The notes beneath the pieces are model-generated. The model was not told where the DNA came from, made no database searches, and was given only the letters and a program-made list of their open reading frames with translations. Below are positions 9,826 through 21,886 of a stretch of 64,000 bases of DNA, in pieces; position 1 is the first letter of the stretch; every line of letters starts with the position of its first letter. The position numbers and the translations under genes were made by a program. Source of the stretch: Eurosta solidaginis (Eukaryota > Arthropoda > Insecta > Diptera > Tephritidae); NCBI RefSeq assembly GCF_040869045.1, contig NC_090320.1, positions 247,256,978 through 247,320,977 of the forward strand, given 5' to 3'.

Positions 9826-12800
9826 TAAATTTACATTAAAGCTATACAAAGAAAAACTTTTTTTTTTAAGTAGTTAAACAAACAAATTTGATCTATTTGA
9901 TCTAACAAATTCAAGGTTTATATGCATATTCCATCGAAATGAAATAAACACAACCTTGAAAAAAAATTTTGCAATACTTTTTCAAAAAAAAATTTCCTTG
10001 CACTTGTTTCTTTATATATGTGTTTACAGAGTTGAATTTAAATTAAAGCTATACAAAGAAAAACTTTATTTTTTTAAGTAGTTAAACAAATAAATTTGAT
10101 CTATTTGATCTAACAAATTCAAGGTTTTTATGCATATTCCATCGAAATGAAATAAACACAACCTTGAAAACACATTTTGCAATACTTTTTCAAAAAAAAA
10201 AATTCCTTGTACTTGTTTCTTTATATATGTGTTTACAGAGTTGAATTTAAATTAAAGCTATACAAAGAAAAACTTTTTTTTTTAAGTAGTTAAACAAACA
10301 AATTTGATCTATTTGATCTAACAAATTCAAGGTTTATATGCATATTCCATCGAAATGAAATAAACACAACCTTGAAAAAAAATTTTGCAATACTTTTTCA
10401 AAAAAAAATTTCCTTGCACTTGTTTCTTTATATATGTGTTTACAGAGTTGAATTTAAATTAAAGCTATACAAAGAAAAACTTTATTTTTTTAAGTAGTTA
10501 AACAAATAAATTTGATCTATTTGATCTAACAAATTCAAGGTTTTTATGCATATTCCATCGAAATGAAATAAACACAACCTTGAAAACACATTTTGCAATA
10601 CTTTTTCAAAAAAAAAAATTCCTTGTACTTGTTTCTTTATATATGTGTTTACAGAGTTGAATTTAAATTAAAGCTATACAAAGAAAAACTTTTTTTTTTA
10701 AGTAGTTAAACAAACAAATTTGATCTATTTGATCTAACAAATTCAAGGTTTATATGCATATTCCATCGAAATGAAATAAACACAACCTTGAAAAAAAATT
10801 TTGCAATACTTTTTCAAAAAAAAATTTCCTTGCACTTGTTTCTTTATATATGTGTTTACAGAGTTGAATTTAAATTAAAGCTATACAAAGAAAAACTTTA
10901 TTTTTTTAAGTAGTTAAACAAATAAATTTGATCTATTTGATCTAACAAATTCAAGGTTTTTATGCATATTCCATCGAAATGAAATAAACACAACCTTGAA
11001 AACACATTTTGCAATACTTTTTCAAAAAAAAAAATTCCTTGTACTTGTTTCTTTATATATGTGTTTACAGAGTTGAATTTAAATTAAAGCTATACAAAGA
11101 AAAACTTTTTTTTTTTAAGTAGTTAAACAAACAAATTTGATCTATTTGATCTAACAATTTCAAGGTTTATATGCATATTCCATCGAAATGAAATAAACAC
11201 AACCTTGAAAAAAAATTTTGCAATACTTTTTTAAAAAAAAAACTTCCTTGTACTTGTTTCTTTATATATGTGTTTACAGAGTTGAATTTAAATTAAAGCT
11301 ATACAAAGAAAAACTTTTTTTTTTAAGTAGTTAAACAAACAAATTTGATCTATTTGATCTAACAATTTCAAGGTTTATATGCATATTCCATCGAAATGAA
11401 ATAAACACAACCTTGAAAACACATTTTGCAATACTTTTTCAAAAAAAAAAATTCCTTGCACTTGTTTCTTTATATATGTGTTTACAGAGTTGAATTTAAA
11501 TTAAAGCTATACAAAGAAAAACTTTTTTTTTTTAAGTAGTTAAACAAACAAATTTGATCTATTTGATCTAACAAATTCAAGGTTTTTATGCATATTCCAT
11601 CGAAATGAAATAAACACAACCTTGAAAACACATTTTGCAATACTTTTTCAAAAAAAAAATTCCTTGCACTTGTTTCTTTATATATGTGTTTACAGAGTTG
11701 AATTTAAATTAAAGCTATACAAAGAAAAACTTTTTTTTTTTAAGTAGTTAAACAAACAAATTTGATCTATTTGATCTAACAAATTCAAGGTTTTTATGCA
11801 TATTCCATCGAAATGAAATAAACACAACCTTGAAAACACATTTTGCAATACTTTTTCAAAAAAAAAATTCCTTGCACTTGTTTCTTTATATATGTGTTTA
11901 CAGAGTTGAATTTAAATTAAAGCTATACAAAGAAAAACTTTTTTTTTTAAGTAGTTAAACAAACAAATTTGATCTATTTGATCTAACAATTTCAAGGTTT
12001 ATATGCATATTACATCGAAATGAAATAAACACAACCTTGAAAAAACATTTTGCAATACTTTTTCAAAAAAAAATGTCCTTGCACTTGTTTCTTTATATAT
12101 GTGTTTACAGAGTTGAATTTAAATTAAAGCTATACAAAGAAAAACTTTTTTTTTTAAGTAGTTAAACAAACAAATTTGATCTATTTGATCTAACAAATTC
12201 AAGGTTTTTATGCATATTCCATCGAAATGAAATAAACACAACCTTGAAAACACATTTTGCAATACTTTTTCAAAAAAAAAATTCCTTGCACTTGTTTCTT
12301 TATATATGTGTTTACAGAGTTGAATTTAAATTAAAGCTATACAAAGAAAAACTTTTTTTTTTTAAGTAGTTAAACAAACAAATTTGATCTATTTGATCTA
12401 ACAAATTCAAGGTTTTTATGCATATTCCATCGAAATGAAATAAACACAACCTTGAAAACACATTTTGCAATACTTTTTCAAAAAAAAAATTCCTTGCACT
12501 TGTTTCTTTATATATGTGTTTACAGAGTTGAATTTAAATTAAAGCTATACAAAGAAAAACTTTTTTTTTTAAGTAGTTAAACAAACAAATTTGATCTATT
12601 TGATCTAACAAATTCAAGGTTTATATGCATATTCCATCGAAATGAAATAAACACAACCTTGAAAAAAAATTTTGCAATACTTTTTTAAAAAAAAAACTTC
12701 CTTGTACTTGTTTCTTTATATATGTGTTTACAGAGTTGAATTTAAATTAAAGCTATACAAAGAAAAACTTTTTTTTTTAAGTAGTTAAACAAACAAATTT

Positions 12801-15800
12801 GATCTATTTGATCTAACAAATTCAAGGTTTTTATGCATATTCCATCGAAATGAAATAAACACAACCTTGAAAACACATTTTGCAATACTTTTTCAAAAAA
12901 AAAATTCCTTGCACTTGTTTCTTTATATATGTGTTTACAGAGTTGAATTTAAATTAAAGCTATACAAAGAAAAACTTTTTTTTTAAGTAGTTAAACAAAC
13001 AAATTTGATCTATTTGATCTAACAAATTCAAGGTTTTTATGCATATTCCATCGAAATGAAATAAACACAACCTTGAAAACACATTTTGCAATACTTTTTC
13101 AAAAAAAAAATTCCTTGCACTTGTTTCTTTATATATGTGTTTACAGAGTTGAATTTAAATTAAAGCTATACAAAGAAAAACTTTTTTTTTTTAAGTAGTT
13201 AAACAAACAAATTTGATCTATTTGATCTAACAAATTCAAGGTTTTTATGCATATTCCATCGAAATGAAATAAACACAACCTTGAAAACACATTTTGCAAT
13301 ACTTTTTCAAAAAAAAAAATTCCTTGCACTTGTTTCTTTATATATGTGTTTACAGAGTTGAATTTAAATTAAAGCTATACAAAGAAAAACTTTTTTTTTT
13401 AAGTAGTTAAACAAACAAATTTGATCTATTTGATCTAACAAATTCAAGGTTTTTATGCATATTCCATCGAAATGAAATAAACACAACCTTGAAAACACAT
13501 TTTGCAATACTTTTTCAAAAAAAAAATTCCTTGCACTTGTTTCTTTATATATGTGTTTACAGAGTTGAATTTAAATTAAAGCTATACAAAGAAAAACTTT
13601 TTTTTTTAAGTAGTTAAACAAACAAATTTGATCTATTTGATCTAACAAATTCAAGGTTTTTATGCATATTCCATCGAAATGAAATAAACACAACCTTGAA
13701 AACACATTTTGCAATACTTTTTCAAAAAAAAAATTCCTTGCACTTGTTTCTTTATATATGTGTTTACAGAGTTGAATTTAAATTAAAGCTATACAAAGAA
13801 AAACTTTTTTTTTTAAGTAGTTAAACAAACAAATTTGATCTATTTGATCTAACAAATTCAAGGTTTTTATGCATATTCCATCGAAATGAAATAAACACAA
13901 CCTTGAAAACACATTTTGCAATACTTTTTCAAAAAAAAAATTCCTTGCACTTGTTTCTTTATATATGTGTTTACAGAGTTGAATTTAAATTAAAGCTATA
14001 CAAAGAAAAACTTTTTTTTTTAAGTAGTTAAACAAACAAATTTGATCTATTTGATCTAACAAATTCAAGGTTTTTATGCATATTCCATCGAAATGAAATA
14101 AACACAACCTTGAAAACACATTTTGCAATACTTTTTCAAAAAAAAAATTCCTTGCACTTGTTTCTTTATATATGTGTTTACAGAGTTGAATTTAAATTAA
14201 AGCTATACAAAGAAAAACTTTTTTTTTTTAAGTAGTTAAACAAACAAATTTGATCTATTTGATCTAACAAATTCAAGGTTTTTATGCATATTCCATCGAA
14301 ATGAAATAAACACAACCTTGAAAACACATTTTGCAATACTTTTTCAAAAAAAAATTCCTTGCACTTGTTTCTTTATATATGTGTTTACAGAGTTGAATTT
14401 AAATTAAAGCTATACAAAGAAAAACTTTTTTTTTTTAAGTAGTTAAACAAACAAATTTGATCTATTTGATCTAACAAATTCAAGGTTTTTATGCATATTC
14501 CATCGAAATGAAATAAACACAACCTTGAAAACACATTTTGCAATACTTTTTCAAAAAAAAAATTCCTTGCACTTGTTTCTTTATATATGTGTTTACAGAG
14601 TTGAATTTAAATTAAAGCTATACAAAGAAAAACTTTTTTTTTTAAGTAGTTAAACAAACAAATTTGATCTATTTGATCTAACAAATTCAAGGTTTTTATG
14701 CATATTCCATCGAAATGAAATAAACACAACCTTGAAAACACATTTTGCAATACTTTTTCAAAAAAAAAATTCCTTGCACTTGTTTCTTTATATATGTGTT
14801 TACAGAGTTGAATTTAAATTAAAGCTATACAAAGAAAAACTTTTTTTTTTAAGTAGTTAAACAAACAAATTTGATCTATTTGATCTAACAAATTCAAGGT
14901 TTTTATGCATATTCCATCGAAATGAAATAAACACAACCTTGAAAACACATTTTGCAATACTTTTTCAAAAAAAAAATTCCTTGCACTTGTTTCTTTATAT
15001 ATGTGTTTACAGAGTTGAATTTAAATTAAAGCTATACAAAGAAAAACTTTTTTTTTTAAGTAGTTAAACAAACAAATTTGATCTATTTGATCTAACAAAT
15101 TCAAGGTTTTTATGCATATTCCATCGAAATGAAATAAACACAACCTTGAAAACACATTTTGCAATACTTTTTCAAAAAAAAAATTCCTTGCACTTGTTTC
15201 TTTATATATGTGTTTACAGAGTTGAATTTAAATTAAAGCTATACAAAGAAAAACTTTTTTTTTTAAGTAGTTAAACAAACAAATTTGATCTATTTGATCT
15301 AACAAATTCAAGGTTTTTATGCATATTCCATCGAAATGAAATAAACACAACCTTGAAAACACATTTTGCAATACTTTTTCAAAAAAAAAATTCCTTGCAC
15401 TTGTTTCTTTATATATGTGTTTACAGAGTTGAATTTAAATTAAAGCTATACAAAGAAAAACTTTTTTTTTTTAAGTAGTTAAACAAACAAATTTGATCTA
15501 TTTGATCTAACAAATTCAAGGTTTTTATGCATATTCCATCGAAATGAAATAAACACAACCTTGAAAACACATTTTGCAATACTTTTTCAAAAAAAAAATT
15601 CCTTGCACTTGTTTCTTTATATATGTGTTTACAGAGTTGAATTTAAATTAAAGCTATACAAAGAAAAACTTTTTTTTTTTAAGTAGTTAAACAAACAAAT
15701 TTGATCTATTTGATCTAACAAATTCAAGGTTTTTATGCATATTCCATCGAAATGAAATAAACACAACCTTGAAAACACATTTTGCAATACTTTTTCAAAA

Positions 15801-18800
15801 AAAAAATTCCTTGCACTTGTTTCTTTATATATGTGTTTACAGAGTTGAATTTAAATTAAAGCTATACAAAGAAAAACTTTTTTTTTTAAGTAGTTAAACA
15901 AACAAATTTGATCTATTTGATCTAACAAATTCAAGGTTTTTATGCATATTCCATCGAAATGAAATAAACACAACCTTGAAAACACATTTTGCAATACTTT
16001 TTCAAAAAAAAAATTCCTTGCACTTGTTTCTTTATATATGTGTTTACAGAGTTGAATTTAAATTAAAGCTATACAAAGAAAAACTTTTTTTTTTAAGTAG
16101 TTAAACAAACAAATTTGATCTATTTGATCTAACAAATTCAAGGTTTTTATGCATATTCCATCGAAATGAAATAAACACAACCTTGAAAACACATTTTGCA
16201 ATACTTTTTCAAAAAAAAAATTCCTTGCACTTGTTTCTTTATATATGTGTTTACAGAGTTGAATTTAAATTAAAGCTATACAAAGAAAAACTTTTTTTTT
16301 TAAGTAGTTAAACAAACAAATTTGATCTATTTGATCTAACAATTTCAAGGTTTATATGCATATTACATCGAAATGAAATAAACACAACCTTGAAAAAACA
16401 TTTTGCAATACTTTTTCAAAAAAAAATGTCCTTGCACTTGTTTCTTTATATATGTGTTTACAGAGTTGAATTTAAATTAAAGCTATACAAAGAAAAACTT
16501 TTTTTTTTAAGTAGTTAAACAAACAAATTTGATCTATTTGATCTAACAAATTCAAGGTTTTTATGCATATTCCATCGAAATGAAATAAACACAACCTTGA
16601 AAACACATTTTGCAATACTTTTTCAAAAAAAAAATTCCTTGCACTTGTTTCTTTATATATGTGTTTACAGAGTTGAATTTAAATTAAAGCTATACAAAGA
16701 AAAACTTTTTTTTTTAAGTAGTTAAACAAACAAATTTGATCTATTTGATCTAACAAATTCAAGGTTTTTATGCATATTCCATCGAAATGAAATAAACACA
16801 ACCTTGAAAACACATTTTGCAATACTTTTTCAAAAAAAAAATTCCTTGCACTTGTTTCTTTATATATGTGTTTACAGAGTTGAATTTAAATTAAAGCTAT
16901 ACAAAGAAAAACTTTTTTTTTTAAGTAGTTAAACAAACAAATTTGATCTATTTGATCTAACAAATTCAAGGTTTATATGCATATTCCATCGAAATGAAAT
17001 AAACACAACCTTGAAAAAAAATTTTGCAATACTTTTTAAAAAAAAAAACTTCCTTGTACTTGTTTCTTTATATATGTGTTTACAGAGTTGAATTTAAATT
17101 AAAGCTATACAAAGAAAAACTTTTTTTTTTTAAGTAGTTAAACAAACAAATTTGATCTATTTGATCTAACAAATTCAAGGTTTTTATGCATATTCCATCG
17201 AAATGAAATAAACACAACCTTGAAAACACATTTTGCAATACTTTTTCAAAAAAAAAAATTCCTTGCACTTGTTTCTTTATATATGTGTTTACAGAGTTGA
17301 ATTTAAATTAAAGCTATACAAAGAAAAACTTTTTTTTTTAAGTAGTTAAACAAACAAATTTGATCTATTTGATCTAACAATTTCAAGGTTTATATGCATA
17401 TTACATCGAAATGAAATAAACACAACCTTGAAAAAACATTTTGCAATACTTTTTCAAAAAAAAATGTCCTTGCACTTGTTTCTTTATATATGTGTTTACA
17501 GAGTTGAATTTAAATTAAAGCTATACAAAGAAAAACTTTTTTTTTTAAGTAGTTAAACAAACAAATTTGATCTATTTGATCTAACAATTTCAAGGTTTAT
17601 ATGCATATTACATCGAAATGAAATAAACACAACCTTGAAAAAACATTTTGCAATACTTTTTCAAAAAAAAATTTCCTTGCACTTGTTTCTTTATATATGT
17701 GTTTACAGAGTTGAATTTAAATTAAAGCTATACAAAGAAAAACTTTTTTTTTTAAGTAGTTAAACAAACAAATTTGATCTATTTGATCTAACAATTTCAA
17801 GGTTTATATGCATATTACATCGAAATGAAATAAACACAACCTTGAAAAAACATTTTGCAATACTTTTTCAAAAAAAAATTTCCTTGCACTTGTTTCTTTA
17901 TATATGTGTTTACAGAGTTGAATTTAAATTAAAGCTATACAAAGAAAAACTTTTTTTTTTAAGTAGTTAAACAAACAAATTTGATCTATTTGATCTAACA
18001 AATTCAAGGTTTATATGCATATTCCATCGAAATGAAATAAACACAACCTTGAAAAAAAATTTTGCAATACTTTTTCAAAAAAAAATTTCCTTGCACTTGT
18101 TTCTTTATATATGTGTTTACAGAGTTGAATTTAAATTAAAGCTATACAAAGAAAAACTTTATTTTTTTAAGTAGTTAAACAAATAAATTTGATCTATTTG
18201 ATCTAACAAATTCAAGGTTTTTATGCATATTCCATCGAAATGAAATAAACACAACCTTGAAAACACATTTTGCAATACTTTTTCAAAAAAAAAAATTCCT
18301 TGCACTTGTTTCTTTATATATGTGTTTACAGAGTTGAATTTAAATTAAAGCTATACAAAGAAAAACTTTTTTTTTTTAAGTAGTTAAACAAACAAATTTG
18401 ATCTATTTGATCTAACAAATTCAAGGTTTTTATGCATATTCCATCGAAATGAAATAAACACAACCTTGAAAACACATTTTGCAATACTTTTTCAAAAAAA
18501 AATTTCCTTGCACTTGTTTCTTTATATATGTGTTTACAGAGTTGAATTTAAATTAAAGCTATACAAAGAAAAACTTTTTTTTTTAAGTAGTTAAACAAAC
18601 AAATTTGATCTATTTGATCTAACAATTTCAAGGTTTATATGCATATTACATCGAAATGAAATAAACACAACCTTGAAAAAACATTTTGCAATACTTTTTC
18701 AAAAAAAAATTTCCTTGCACTTGTTTCTTTATATATGTGTTTACAGAGTTGAATTTAAATTAAAGCTATACAAAGAAAAACTTTTTTTTTTTAAGTAGTT

Positions 18801-21656
18801 AAACAAACAAATTTGATCTATTTGATCTAACAAATTCAAGGTTTTTATGCATATTCCATCGAAATGAAATAAACACAACCTTGAAAACACATTTTGCAAT
18901 ACTTTTTCAAAAAAAAATTTCCTTGCACTTGTTTCTTTATATATGTGTTTACAGAGTTGAATTTAAATTAAAGCTATACAAAGAAAAACTTTTTTTTTTT
19001 AAGTAGTTAAACAAACAAATTTGATCTATTTGATCTAACAATTTCAAGGTTTATATGCATATTACATCGAAATGAAATAAACACAACCTTGAAAAAACAT
19101 TTTGCAATACTTTTTCAAAAAAAAAATTTCCTTGCACTTGTTTCTTTATATATGTGTTTACAGAGTTGAATTTAAATTAAAGCTATACAAAGAAAAACTT
19201 TTTTTTTTTAAGTAGTTAAACAAACAAATTTGATCTATTTGATCTAACAAATTCAAGGTTTTTATGCATATTCCATCGAAATGAAATAAACACAACCTTG
19301 AAAACACATTTTGCAATACTTTTTCAAAAAAAAAATTCCTTGCACTTGTTTCTTTATATATGTGTTTACAGAGTTGAATTTAAATTAAAGCTATACAAAG
19401 AAAAACTTTTTTTTTTTAAGTAGTTAAACAAACAAATTTGATCTATTTGATCTAACAAATTCAAGGTTTTATGCATATTCCATCGAAATGAAATAAACAC
19501 AACCTTGAAAAAAAATTTTGCAATACTTTTTCAAAAAAAAATTTCCTTGCACTTGTTTCTTTATATATGTGTTTACAGAGTTGAATTTAAATTAAAGCTA
19601 TACAAAGAAAAACTTTTTTTTTTTAAGTAGTTAAACAAACAAATTTGATCTATTTGATCTAACAAATTCAAGGTTTTATGCATATTCCATCGAAATGAAA
19701 TAAACACAACCTTGAAAAAAAATTTTGCAATACTTTTTCAAAAAAAAATTTCCTTGCACTTGTTTCTTTATATATGTGTTTACAGAGTTGAATTTAAATT
19801 AAAGCTATACAAAGAAAAACTTTTTTTTTTAAGTAGTTAAACAAACAAATTTGATCTATTTGATCTAACAAATTCAAGGTTTTATGCATATTCCATCGAA
19901 ATGAAATAAACACAACCTTGAAAAAAAATTTTGCAATACTTTTTCAAAAAAAAATTTCCTTGCACTTGTTTCTTTATATATGTGTTTACAGAGTTGAATT
20001 TAAATTAAAGCTATACAAAGAAAAACTTTTTTTTTTTAAGTAGTTAAACAAACAAATTTGATCTATTTGATCTAACAAATTCAAGGTTTTATGCATATTC
20101 CATCGAAATGAAATAAACACAACCTTGAAAAAAAATTTTGCAATACTTTTTCAAAAAAAAATTTCCTTGCACTTGTTTCTTTATATATGTGTTTACAGAG
20201 TTGAATTTAAATTAAAGCTATACAAAGAAAAACTTTTTTTTTTTAAGTAGTTAAACAAACAAATTTGATCTATTTGATCTAACAAATTCAAGGTTTTTAT
20301 GCATATTACATCGAAATGAAATAAACACAACCTTGAAAAAATATTTTGCAATACTTTTTCAAAAAAAAAAATTCCTTGCACTTGTTTCTTTATATATGTG
20401 TTTACAGAGTTGAATTTAAATTAAAGCTATACAAAGAAAAACTTTTTTTTTTTAAGTAGTTAAACAAACAAATTTGATCTATTTGATCTAACAAATTCAA
20501 GGTTTTATGCATATTCCATCGAAATGAAATAAACACAACCTTGAAAAAAAATTTTGCAATACTTTTTCAAAAAAAAATTTCCTTGCACTTGTTTCTTTAT
20601 ATATGTGTTTACAGAGTTGAATTTAAATTAAAGCTATACAAAGAAAAACTTTTTTTTTTTAAGTAGTTAAACAAACAAATTTGATCTATTTGATCTAACA
20701 AATTCAAGGTTTTATGCATATTCCATCGAAATGAAATAAACACAACCTTGAAAAAAAATTTTGCAATACTTTTTCAAAAAAAAATTTCCTTGCACTTGTT
20801 TCTTTATATATGTGTTTACAGAGTTGAATTTAAATTAAAGCTATACAAAGAAAAACTTTTTTTTTTTAAGTAGTTAAACAAACAAATTTGATCTATTTGA
20901 TCTAACAAATTCAAGGTTTTATGCATATTCCATCGAAATGAAATAAACACAACCTTGAAAAAAAATTTTGCAATACTTTTTCAAAAAAAAATTTCCTTGC
21001 ACTTGTTTCTTTATATATGTGTTTACAGAGTTGAATTTAAATTAAAGCTATACAAAGAAAAACTTTTTTTTTTTAAGTAGTTAAACAAACAAATTTGATC
21101 TATTTGATCTAACAAATTCAAGGTTTTATGCATATTCCATCGAAATGAAATAAACACAACCTTGAAAAAAAATTTTGCAATACTTTTTCAAAAAAAAATT
21201 TCCTTGCACTTGTTTCTTTATATATGTGTTTACAGAGTTGAATTTAAATTAAAGCTATACAAAGAAAAACTTTTTTTTTTTAAGTAGTTAAACAAACAAA
21301 TTTGATCTATTTGATCTAACAAATTCAAGGTTTTTATGCATATTCCATCGAAATGAAATAAACACAACCTTGAAAACACATTTTGCAATACTTTTTCAAA
21401 AAAAAAAATTCCTTGCACTTGTTTCTTTATATATGTGTTTACAGAGTTGAATTTAAATTAAAGCTATACAAAGAAAAACTTTTTTTTTTAAGTAGTTAAA
21501 CAAACAAATTTGATCTATTTGATCTAACAAATTCAAGGTTTTTATGCATATTCCATTGAAATGAAATAAACACAACCTTGAAAAAACATTTTGCAATACT
21601 TTTTCAAAAAAAAATTCCCTTGCACTTGTTTCTTTATATATCTGTTTGCAGAGTTG
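9826..21656. repeat. Satellite array, ~57 tandem copies of a ~208-bp AT-rich monomer
   Basis: The marker CAGAGTTGAATTTAAATTAA recurs every 207-209 bp from 10027 to about 21449. Each monomer contains a T-run of 8-11, the direct repeat TTTGATCTATTTGATCTA, TGCATATTCCATCGAAATG, an A-run of 7-10 and CTTGTTTCTTTATATATGTG. Variants cluster: the first six monomers alternate two types, units near 17300-19100 share ATTACATCGAAATG, and units between about 19400 and 21200 share GGTTTTATGCAT. Short open frames of about 62 codons arise only where homopolymer lengths allow and are not genes. Confidence 0.98.
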
Positions 21657-21850
21657 AATTGTGTTAATGAGTTGATATGTGTACAATGACCATATTTATT
21701 AAAAATAAATAAAAGTACACAGGTACCCTTAATTAGTCTCATTTGTTTCCAAACTGCTAATAATGTCTATTGTATACTCCCACAAAACCAGAGTTGGGGG
21801 CAATGCACTAAGTTCTGAGCAACAACACTGCTCGAACTTAAGTGAGCTGA
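21657..21850. repeat. Satellite flank: arm of the monomer-carrying dispersed element
   Basis: The sequence after the last monomer (TTGTGTTAATGAGTTGATAT ... CTTAAGTGAGCTGA) recurs at 41340-41530 and, inverted, at 43140-43330, each time next to satellite-monomer sequence. The similarity stops at 21850, about 36 bp before the hAT remnant begins. Confidence 0.9.
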
Positions 21851-21886
21851 TTGATTGTCGAATTGAGCCACTGTTTCGAAACAATA

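Larger units (their letters stand above)
8301..9826. repeat. Duplicated segment carrying protease copy 1
   Basis: It aligns nearly throughout with 32905-34404, including noncoding flanks (start TCTTTTGTTGAGAACACT; end near TAGGCAAACG and TTTAAATTTACATTAAAG). Differences are point changes and small indels. Both copies are followed directly by the 208-bp satellite monomer. Confidence 0.95.

Noticed and set aside
13141..13329. Recurrent 62-codon open frame on the minus strand in satellite monomers (also 17080, 20193, 21230)
   Set aside because: It appears only when T- and A-run lengths fit. Most monomers break it, and it has no domain.
9826..21656. CRISPR-like array
   Set aside because: Units are contiguous 208-bp tandem repeats with no unique spacers, and the context is eukaryotic.
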